Assembly (NCBI RefSeq): GCF_002086155.1
Contig: NZ_MVHE01000010.1
Coordinates: 1-64,000, forward strand
DNA: 64,000 nt
Direction: 5' to 3'
Origin: Mycobacterium angelicum
Lineage (GTDB): Bacteria > Actinomycetota > Actinomycetes > Mycobacteriales > Mycobacteriaceae
Shown here piece by piece: positions 49,690 to 64,000 of the stretch. The first letter of the stretch is position 1, and every line of letters starts with the position of its first letter. Position numbers and translations under genes: made by a program. The notes under the pieces are model-generated. The model was not told where the DNA came from and did no database searches. It worked only from the letters and a program-made list of their open reading frames with translations.

Positions 49690-51129
49690 TCAGTCTAGAG
49701 ATGCAGCCACCGCTGGCCTCCGGCGGTGGAACGCGGTGCTCTGCTGGAATGCGTGGCCCGCGCGAACGAGCAACTGTTCGTCGAATTCTCGGCCGATGAA
49801 CTGCACCCCGAGCGGTGTTCCGCGTGGCGTGACTCCGGCGGGCAGGCATATCGCAGGGTGACCACTGACATTGAACGGCGCGGTCGGTGCCGCCAACTTG
49901 GCGGTCAGCTCCGCGTCCTGCCCCAGCCGCAGCATGGTTTTTACTGTCGGAGAACCGATTCCGGAGCTGGGCATCAGCACAATGTCCACGTCTTCGAACA
50001 CCCGCCGCAGCCGCCCGGTGAATTCGAGACGCTGCCTGACCAGCGTCTGATACTCCACAGCGCTCAGCCCACGGCCAACCTCAATGATCGCGCGCAGCGT
50101 CGGCCCGTACTCCTCGGCACGCGCCGGATATGTACGGGCATGCGCGACCGCCGTCTCGACCGCGCGCAATTTCCCGAACGCGGTCACGATCGGACCCAGC
50201 GCGGGCAGCGCCACTTCGACGACGGGCCATCCAAGACCCTCCAGCGTCGTAACCACCTCAGCCATCATGGATTTCGTGTCCCCGTCGAACGAATCCAGCT
50301 GCGGCCAGTCCACACCGACGCGCGGTGGCCGCGGCAGCGCGAGGTCAGCCACGTAGTCCGGTACCGGCTCCAGCGATGACGTGGGATCGCTGACGTCGGA
50401 TCCCGCCATAACCGTCAGCAAGGCCGCGGCATCCCGGGCACTTCGGGCAATAGGTCCGACATGGTCGAAAGTGGCTGCTAGTTCCACGATTCCGTGCCGG
50501 CTGACGCGGCCCCAGGTCGGTTTGATTCCCGTCACGCCGCACATGCTGGCCGGAAACCGGATCGATCCCCCGGTGTCTGATCCGACCGAGCCGAAACACA
50601 ATCCCGCCGCGGTGGCCACCCCGCAACCGCTCGATGACACCCCGGCCCAGGTGTCCGGATCCCACGGGTTGACCGGTGTCGGGAGGCTGGGGTGATAGCC
50701 GAGATAGGCGCCTTCCGTCATGGCCAGCTTGCCGATGATCACCGCGCCGGCGGCGCGCAGCCGCGCGACAACCGTTGCGTCGTAGTCAGGTCGAAAATCC
50801 CGAAAGATGGTGGTGCCGGCCGCGGTAAGAGCGTCGACCGTGTAGCAGAGATCTTTCACACCGATCGGTACCCCATGTAGCACACCACGGTAGCGGCCGT
50901 CGGCGATGTCCGCGTCGGCCGCCCGCGCGGCGCGCAACGCAGCGTCCGCGGCGACGCACGCATAGCTCTTGAGCCGGGAATCGTATGACTCGATGCGCCG
51001 CAACGTCGAGTCCGTCACCTCTTCCGAGGTGAGTTGCCGGGTACGAATAAGTCCGGCGAGTTCGGTGAGCTCGAGCTTCCAGATTTCGCCCCCGTCTTGC
51101 GACAGGTCGGCTACTTTGTCGAATGCCAT
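49690..51129 (-). CDS. Amidase-signature-family amidohydrolase
   Basis: 479 residues. Ser-cisSer-Lys triad of the amidase signature: Lys in GVPIGVKDLCY, Ser pair in WAGVSSSGCGVATAAG and GSVGSDTGGSIRFPAS. The usual GGSSSGSAAA is altered to GVSSSGCGVA. The class hydrolyses linear amides or aryl/acyl amides; the substrate is unknown. Its start overlaps the CoA-transferase gene by 19 bases, so hydratase, CoA transferase and amidase likely form one transcript. Confidence 0.88.
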   Translation of the reverse strand: MAFDKVADLSQDGGEIWKLELTELAGLIRTRQLTSEEVTDSTLRRIESYDSRLKSYACVAADAALRAARAADADIADGRYRGVLHGVPIGVKDLCYTVDALTAAGTTIFRDFRPDYDATVVARLRAAGAVIIGKLAMTEGAYLGYHPSLPTPVNPWDPDTWAGVSSSGCGVATAAGLCFGSVGSDTGGSIRFPASMCGVTGIKPTWGRVSRHGIVELAATFDHVGPIARSARDAAALLTVMAGSDVSDPTSSLEPVPDYVADLALPRPPRVGVDWPQLDSFDGDTKSMMAEVVTTLEGLGWPVVEVALPALGPIVTAFGKLRAVETAVAHARTYPARAEEYGPTLRAIIEVGRGLSAVEYQTLVRQRLEFTGRLRRVFEDVDIVLMPSSGIGSPTVKTMLRLGQDAELTAKLAAPTAPFNVSGHPAICLPAGVTPRGTPLGVQFIGREFDEQLLVRAGHAFQQSTAFHRRRPAVAASLD

Positions 51130-52316
51130 TGCACCGCTTGCTTATTTGCGATCAGTGCATCGATATCCGAATCGTCATAGCCCGCCTCTCGAAGGACTTC
51201 AGACGTGTGCTCGCCAAGCATCGGCGGCGGATATCGCAACCATCCCTCGTCTCCTCCGCCGATATTGATGGACTGCCCAAGCAGTTTCAGTGCGCCCAGC
51301 GAACTGTGCTGAGCGGTGGCGACCATATCGAGGCCCGCGGTGATCGGGTGCTCCAAAGCCTGGTCAACCGTGAGCACCGGCCCACACGGAACATCGAATG
51401 CGCCAACGATTTCCAGCCATTCGCTGGTCGTCTTGGCCGCCAGCACACCTTCGATCAGTCGGCGCAGCTCACCGCGATGCTGCATCCGCGCGCTGTTGTC
51501 GAGGAAGCGCTCTTCTTTTGTCCATTCCTGTGTTCCGAGCGCGGCACACAGCCGCTGCCACATTTTGTCGCTGCCGCACGCCAAAGTCATCGCGCCATCG
51601 CCGGTTTTAAAAGTGCCCTGCGGAAACAGGATCGGATGGTCGTTGCCGTCCTGGCCGGGCACCACGCCGATACTGAGGTACTTCTGCGCCTGATAGGACA
51701 GCATGGTGAGCATCGACTGCATCAACGATGCTTCCACCACCGCACCGACACCCGTGCGCTCCCGTTCATAAAGGGCCGCAACTACTCCCATGGCGCCGAA
51801 CACACCGGTCGCCGAGTCCGTTACGGCGATACCTGCCCGCAACGGCCCGGTCTCCGGCGTGCCGGTGATGCTCATCAAGCCCGACATCGCTTGTGCGGTC
51901 TGGTCGAACCCAGGCAATGCCGACCCCGGTGGACGCTGACCAAAGCCACTCACCGAGACGTACACCAACCGCGGATATAGCTCCCGCAGCCCTTCTGCGC
52001 CCAGCCCCATGGCTTCGGCGGTGCCGGGTTTGTAGTTATGCACAAACACATCGGCATCGCGAATCAGCGCTTGGCATGCCGCCATGCCTTCGGCGGTGTG
52101 CAGATCCAGGGCAACGCTGCGCTTATTTCGGTTGGACGCGAGGAAGAAGACGCTCTCGGTGCCGTGGAATGGCCCAGATTCGCGAGCCGGATCGCCAGCC
52201 GGCAGTGCCTCCACCTTGATGACATCCGCCCCCAAGTCCGCGAGCAACATGGTGAGCGTGGGACCAGACAAGTATCGAGTCAGGTCCAGCACACGTACGC
52301 CGTCCAGCGCCGCCAT
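51111..52316 (-). CDS. CaiB/BaiF-family CoA transferase
   Basis: 401 residues. Class III CoA transferase: GVRVLDLTRYLSGPTLTMLL, DLGADVIKVEAL, the catalytic Asp segment ASNRNKRSVALDLHTAEG, and ALPGFDQTAQAMSGLMSITG. Transfers CoA between carboxylic acids. Gap of one base to the upstream hydratase stop, overlap with the amidase. Confidence 0.9.
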   Translation of the reverse strand: MAALDGVRVLDLTRYLSGPTLTMLLADLGADVIKVEALPAGDPARESGPFHGTESVFFLASNRNKRSVALDLHTAEGMAACQALIRDADVFVHNYKPGTAEAMGLGAEGLRELYPRLVYVSVSGFGQRPPGSALPGFDQTAQAMSGLMSITGTPETGPLRAGIAVTDSATGVFGAMGVVAALYERERTGVGAVVEASLMQSMLTMLSYQAQKYLSIGVVPGQDGNDHPILFPQGTFKTGDGAMTLACGSDKMWQRLCAALGTQEWTKEERFLDNSARMQHRGELRRLIEGVLAAKTTSEWLEIVGAFDVPCGPVLTVDQALEHPITAGLDMVATAQHSSLGALKLLGQSINIGGGDEGWLRYPPPMLGEHTSEVLREAGYDDSDIDALIANKQAVQWHSTK

Positions 52317-52317
52317 G

Positions 52318-53229
52318 TCAGCCGCTGCCGTCGAACTTGGGTGGGCGGCCCTGACTGAAGGCCGCCACGCCTTCGCGTAGGTCCGCACCCTCATAGGCCT
52401 CGACATTGAACCGCAGCAGGGCGTCGGTATCGGCCGGGGTAAGCGCTCGCCCGTGCATGTCGGCAACCGCTTTGGAGGCGCGCATGGTCACCGCGGACTG
52501 GCGGCAGATCTGGCTCACCAGGCGTGCCGTTGCGTCCGCCAAATCCGCTGGGGCGACGACCTTTTGGACCAGCCCCCAGCACGCGGCGTCGGCTACACCG
52601 ACCAACTCCCCACTGAACAACAGATACTTCAGGGCCCCCGGACCGATGAGCCGTGCGACGGAATCGGCCTCGGTGAACCCGAGGATTACCCCCAGCTTGC
52701 CGATCGGAATGCCGAATCGCGCGTCCTCGGTCGCGATGCGGACGTCGCAGGCGGTGCTCAGCTCGCAACCGCCGCCGACGGCCAGCCCGTGGATCGCCGC
52801 AATCACCGGAACGGGAACCGCGGCCACCGCCCTGAGGCAGGCGGCCACGGCCTCGTTGTAGTGGGTGGCGTCGGCTGCGGTCATCCGGGTATCCGGAAAC
52901 TCCTTGATATCGGCGCCCGCGGCGAACGCCTCATCCCCCGCGCCACGAACCACGACTGCTCGCAGCTCGGATTCGCCCGCGAGACCGTCGAATACCAGCT
53001 TGAGCCGACGCCAGCCCGCCAAGTTCAGCGCGTTCTGCGCCTGCGGATGACTCAGCGTCACTATCGCGACGTCCCGATAACGTTGCAGCGCAACACGATC
53101 GACGACCGTCTCAAGTGGCGGAGCAGCGAGCAACAACTGGCGTATGGCCTGTTGCAGGTCGTCACCGTCGCCCCAGGGATCGTCTTGGTCGCATTCCGAA
53201 CCGATGGGCACGCTGGCCAGTTTAGGCAC
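52318..53229 (-). CDS. Enoyl-CoA hydratase/isomerase with a chimeric N-terminus
   Basis: 303 residues from a GTG at 53229, but the start is uncertain. Crotonase motifs GDEAFAAGADIKEFPDTR and HGLAVGGGCELSTACDVRIA are present. The first ~35 residues (LASVPIGSECDQDDPWGDGD onward) precede the normal hydratase start (DRVALQRYRDVAIVTLSHPQ) and match the first codons of endonuclease IV, in the same frame and spacing. They look like a decayed copy fused in frame. TTG codons in QLLLAA could be the native start. Confidence 0.84.
   Translation of the reverse strand: MPKLASVPIGSECDQDDPWGDGDDLQQAIRQLLLAAPPLETVVDRVALQRYRDVAIVTLSHPQAQNALNLAGWRRLKLVFDGLAGESELRAVVVRGAGDEAFAAGADIKEFPDTRMTAADATHYNEAVAACLRAVAAVPVPVIAAIHGLAVGGGCELSTACDVRIATEDARFGIPIGKLGVILGFTEADSVARLIGPGALKYLLFSGELVGVADAACWGLVQKVVAPADLADATARLVSQICRQSAVTMRASKAVADMHGRALTPADTDALLRFNVEAYEGADLREGVAAFSQGRPPKFDGSG
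53175..53225 (-). repeat. Direct repeat, right copy (decayed endonuclease IV 5' end)
   Basis: 40 of 51 positions match 46732-46782. This copy lies within the N-terminal extension of the enoyl-CoA hydratase and about 150 bases from the rpoC terminator. A second copy of the endonuclease IV start is hard to explain except by duplication at an insertion or recombination event. Confidence 0.82.
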
Positions 53230-53230
53230 G

Positions 53231-53290
53231 TACGTGAAGCTAGCCGCACGTTCGGTCGCGAACGTGAAGCTGGCCGCGCGTTCGGCGCGC
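53231..53290. repeat. Two tandem ~30-bp repeats next to the rpoC terminator
   Basis: 53231-53260 and 53261-53290 share CGTGAAGCT, GCCGC and CGTTCGG with 22 of the first 25 positions identical. It lies between the right direct repeat and the rpoC terminator. It may be a mycobacterial intergenic repeat; other copies would have to be sought in the genome. Confidence 0.7.
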
Positions 53291-53324
53291 GGGCGGCACG
53301 ACGGCGGCGGCCGGCGCGCACGAA

Positions 53325-53359
53325 AAAGCCCCGGGCCTCTTTGGTTGGCCCGGGGCTTT
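53325..53359 (-). terminator. Intrinsic terminator of the rpoBC operon
   Basis: A 13-bp perfect stem (AAAGCCCCGGGCC paired with GGCCCGGGGCTTT, nine-base loop), followed on the minus strand by TTTTT, 12 bases after the rpoC stop. Confidence 0.93.
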
Positions 53360-53371
53360 CTCGTGAGCTAA

Positions 53372-57337
<3,966 letters not shown>

Positions 57338-57361
57338 CTAACGGGTTTAGTGACCAAATAC

Positions 57362-61337
<3,976 letters not shown>

Positions 61338-62342
61338 TTAGAACTCGTGGGACTGGTACTTGTGCGTGCCCTCGAGGTCGTCGAGGATGGCCGCCTGGGC
61401 ATCCTTGGGCAGCGTGTGCAGCATCGCGCGGACCCGGGCCTGACGGCGGGCGACCGCCTTGCGCTCCGGCATACCGGGCGACGCGACGATCTGCGGCGGC
61501 ACGCCCTCGATTTCCTCCACACCGCCGGCGTGCTGACCGGCGTCGAGCGCGGCCTGCTCTTCGGCCATGGTGGCCTCGTCCTTTTCTTCGGACATGCCGA
61601 TGGGCCCGATGCGCCGGCCGTTGAGGAATTGCCGAACCACCGGCTCATCGCTGGTCAGCAGCACTTCGCGGGGCCCGAACATGACCAGGTGCTTGCGGAA
61701 CAACATGCCCATGTTGTCGGGCACCGTGCGGGCGATGTTGATGTTGTGCGTCACGATCAGGATGGTCGCGTCGATCTGGGCGTTGATGTCCATGATCAGC
61801 TGGCTCAGGTAGGCGGTACGTACCGGGTCCAGACCCGAGTCGGGCTCGTCGCAGAGGATGATCTGCGGGTCGAGCACCAGGGCGCGGGCCAGGCCGGCAC
61901 GCTTGCGCATACCGCCGGAGATCTCGCCGGGGAACTTCTTCTCGTCGCCACCAAGACCGACCATGGTCAGCTTCTCCATGACGATGTCACGGATTTCCTT
62001 TTCCTTCTTCTTGGTGTGCTCACGCAATGGGAAGGCAGTGTTGTCGTAGAGGTTCATCGAACCGAACAGCGCGCCGTCCTGGAACAGCACACCGAACAGC
62101 GTGCGGATCTCGTACAGTTCCTTGGCCGAGCATTCGATGATGTCGGTGCCGTCGATGATGATCGAGCCGCGCTCCGGCCGCAGCAGACCGATGAGGGACT
62201 TGAGGAACACCGACTTGCCGGTACCCGAGGGGCCCAGCAACACGCTGACCTCCCCGGCGGGGATCTCGAGCGTGACGTCTTCCCAGATTCTCGAGGAGCC
62301 GAACGACTTAGTGAGGCCGTTGACCTCGATGCTGACGCCCAT
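61338..62342 (-). CDS. mkl: ABC transporter ATPase Mkl / MceG
   Basis: 334 residues. ABC ATPase energising Mce lipid importers. Walker A GPSGTGKS, Q-loop region FGVLFQDGALFGSMN, signature ISGGMRKRAGLARAL, Walker B IILCDEPDSGLD. A C-terminal extension of ~70 residues (GGVEEIEGVPPQIVASPGMP) is typical of MceG. ATG at 62342 with GGAAGGA upstream. Confidence 0.95.
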   Translation of the reverse strand: MGVSIEVNGLTKSFGSSRIWEDVTLEIPAGEVSVLLGPSGTGKSVFLKSLIGLLRPERGSIIIDGTDIIECSAKELYEIRTLFGVLFQDGALFGSMNLYDNTAFPLREHTKKKEKEIRDIVMEKLTMVGLGGDEKKFPGEISGGMRKRAGLARALVLDPQIILCDEPDSGLDPVRTAYLSQLIMDINAQIDATILIVTHNINIARTVPDNMGMLFRKHLVMFGPREVLLTSDEPVVRQFLNGRRIGPIGMSEEKDEATMAEEQAALDAGQHAGGVEEIEGVPPQIVASPGMPERKAVARRQARVRAMLHTLPKDAQAAILDDLEGTHKYQSHEF

Positions 62343-62460
62343 GGGAAATCCTTCCGCCGTCGCGCGTATCCGCCACCTGCCCCTTTTTGTGGCTTGAGTC
62401 ACTGTAGCGCACGGGTGGGGCCCCACATCAGGGTTGCCGAGGTAACGATCTGTTGGTCCG

Positions 62461-63975
62461 TTAGCCCGCGGGCGCCCAGTTGCCGTGGAAGCCCATCGGG
62501 ACTCGTTGTGGCAGATGCACCGTAGCAACCGGCTCCAGACTCTGGGCATCCAGCAACAGCAACTGGCCTTCGTCTTGCTCACGGTGATAGCCGTAGCCCA
62601 TGAGGACGCCGTCGTCTTCGGCCCGGCTTTCCGGATTCGGGACGAATGACATCTCGCCGAGCAGCAGGGCCGGATCGAGCGCGGCGGTTTGGCTGGATCC
62701 CGTCGCGTAGTCGTACTTGTACAGCGAGGTGGACATCTCGGACGCGCCGCCGGACAAGTAGCCGCCGTCGAAGCCCAGCGCGTAGCCGAACCGGTGTTTG
62801 CCACCCAACAGCGTCTCGTTGATCCGCGGGAACTCCTGCGACCGGTCATCATGACATTGCGTGGTCACCGCGCCGGTGTCCAGATTGATGGTCCAGCGGT
62901 CCAACGACGGCGGGGTGTCGCCGGGGCCGCGCCGGTCGCGGTCGAACATCCGCGCATAGCGAACCACGTCGAGGACCAGCACCTCAGAGCTCCCTCGAGC
63001 GCCGTCACGCAGCTCGGAGTAAGCGTTGAGCGGGTGGTAGACGTAGCAGGGCTCGATGTCGAACCAGCGGATGTCCCGGTTGCCACCCTCGCGCGGCATG
63101 ACCCCGATCCGGGCCGGGTAGTCGGAGTTCCAGGCATACGGCATGCGGTCGGACGGCTTGATGTTGCGGTTGACTCTCGCGGCGATGGGGTCGGGTACCC
63201 GCACGCGCCCGACCAGCGACCGCATTACCAGCTGGCCGGCCAGCCCAAGCCAGCGCGGCACCTGCACCGGCAGCAGCTGCACCGGGTCGAAGGTCACCGG
63301 CAGGTCGTAGATCACCACATATTTGTCGGTGAGCGAGAAGTCGTGCATCATCGGCGACCCGCTCACCTCTATGTCCACCGTGCGACGGGCGCGCCCCTGA
63401 GTGTCGATCACCGAGTACTGCACGCTGCGCCCGCGGGCGAATGAGTAGGAGACTGCGTGCAGTTCGCCCGTGCGGGGGTCGCGGTGCGGGTGGGCGGTGT
63501 AGCCGCCGGTGAGGGTGCCGTCGAAGTCGCAGGTTCCGACGGTGTCGAGGTCAGCGGTGAGTTCGTAGTTGGCGACGCCGCCCTCGACGAGCGCCAGAGT
63601 TCGTCCGGCGTGCGTCAGCACATTGGTGTTGGCGCCCAGGGACAGCATGCCCGCGCGCGGGTTGAGTCGTGCCGGCGCCGGCTCGCCGAGCGCAGTGCAG
63701 ACGGGCTGGCTGCGCACCCAGCGGTTGCGGTACCAGCGCGCCTGGCCGTCCTGCAGCGCGACGCCGTGCACCATTCCGTCGCCGCTGAACCAGTGGTAGG
63801 TGGCCGTGTCCACCTCGGCGGCCGGGTTGGGACCGTTACGCAGATAGCGTCCGTCGAGATGGTCCGGAACGTGCCCAGTGACCGGCAGATCGGTGGCGGT
63901 TACTTCGGTGCTGACCGGCGCCAGGAAGCCGTCGAGATAGGGGTTCGCGGATGCAGCGGTATGCGTGGCCGTCAT
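62461..63975 (-). CDS. Carotenoid cleavage oxygenase
   Basis: 504 residues. Non-heme iron dioxygenase of the RPE65/carotenoid oxygenase family: NPYLDGFLAPV at the start, GRYLRNGPNP, HWFSGDGMVHGVAL, AHPHRDPRTGELH, MMHDFSLTDKYVVIYDLP (iron His), and the C-terminal QRVPMGFHGNWAP with the last His. It cleaves a polyene chain. ATG at 63975 with TAGGAGC eight bases upstream and a palindrome right above it. Confidence 0.93.
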   Translation of the reverse strand: MTATHTAASANPYLDGFLAPVSTEVTATDLPVTGHVPDHLDGRYLRNGPNPAAEVDTATYHWFSGDGMVHGVALQDGQARWYRNRWVRSQPVCTALGEPAPARLNPRAGMLSLGANTNVLTHAGRTLALVEGGVANYELTADLDTVGTCDFDGTLTGGYTAHPHRDPRTGELHAVSYSFARGRSVQYSVIDTQGRARRTVDIEVSGSPMMHDFSLTDKYVVIYDLPVTFDPVQLLPVQVPRWLGLAGQLVMRSLVGRVRVPDPIAARVNRNIKPSDRMPYAWNSDYPARIGVMPREGGNRDIRWFDIEPCYVYHPLNAYSELRDGARGSSEVLVLDVVRYARMFDRDRRGPGDTPPSLDRWTINLDTGAVTTQCHDDRSQEFPRINETLLGGKHRFGYALGFDGGYLSGGASEMSTSLYKYDYATGSSQTAALDPALLLGEMSFVPNPESRAEDDGVLMGYGYHREQDEGQLLLLDAQSLEPVATVHLPQRVPMGFHGNWAPAG

Positions 63976-63987
63976 GGCTGAGCTCCT

Positions 63988-64000
63988 ATAACATTGTTAT
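63988..64000. promoter_or_regulatory. Palindromic operator upstream of the carotenoid oxygenase gene
   Basis: ATAACATTGTTAT is a perfect 13-base palindrome (six-base arms) at the window edge, 12 bases from the start codon. In M. tuberculosis a TetR gene sits divergent at this position, as I recall, so this is probably its operator, covering the oxygenase promoter or ribosome-binding site. Confidence 0.7.

Noticed and set aside
46732-53225. Island as an insertion sequence or integrative element
   Set aside because: No transposase, integrase or terminal inverted repeat is seen; only the diverged direct repeats remain, so I do not call it a mobile element.

Overview
The window is a chromosomal segment of a slow-growing, non-tuberculous Mycobacterium. 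The evidence is high GC, GTG/TTG starts, a PE_PGRS gene, a 13E12-type HNH gene, the complete mycofactocin cluster, and gene order that matches, as I recall it, the M. tuberculosis Rv0654-Rv0713 interval read in reverse. Most genes are on the minus strand, so that interval runs from right to left here. Species is not resolvable by eye.

Layout. 0.1-2 kb: an EspC-like ESX substrate and a DUF222/HNH protein. 2-10.1 kb: a minus-strand cluster of arylsulfatase AtsA, a TTG-started lipoprotein, four DUF4436 membrane paralogues and the formylglycine-generating enzyme that should activate AtsA. 10.2-12 kb: a methyltransferase and an amidohydrolase. 12-17.6 kb: the S10 ribosomal operon (rpsJ to rpsQ). 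17.9-22.9 kb: an accessory block with a cytochrome P450, a TetR regulator divergent from a 14-TM MFS pump with twin operators between them, and a PE_PGRS protein. 22.9-33.6 kb: the mycofactocin locus (mftG-F-E-D-C-B-A, mftR) with associated DUF2332, VOC, ferredoxin-reductase-like and SDR genes. 33.8-39.3 kb: a SHOCT membrane protein and the str operon (tuf, fusA, rpsG, rpsL) with a visible promoter and terminator. 39.3-41 kb: a TetR gene and two DUF3060 exported proteins. 41-45.1 kb: the fadE8-echA4-paaX-like-echA5 operon. 45.1-46.8 kb: lpqP and endonuclease IV. 46.8-53.2 kb: an accessory island (see below). 53.4-60.9 kb: rpoC and rpoB. 61.3-64 kb: the Mce ATPase mkl/mceG and a carotenoid oxygenase with an operator-like palindrome at the window edge.

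The most interesting stretch is 46.7-53.2 kb. It sits between endonuclease IV and rpoC and is bracketed by two diverged direct copies of the 5' end of the endonuclease IV gene; one copy now supplies the N-terminus of an enoyl-CoA hydratase. Inside are a frameshifted EspC-like partner, a WXG100-like protein with a toxin-like module, a proline-rich arm and a C-terminal membrane anchor, a translationally coupled small protein that could be its immunity factor or chaperone, an orphan gene, and an amidase/CoA-transferase/hydratase operon. Other leads are the absence of mmpS5-mmpL5 and its MarR regulator from their expected place, twin TetR operators with an apparent ATT start codon, the DUF4436 expansion around the sulfatase-activation genes, and a possible internal promoter in the mycofactocin operon.
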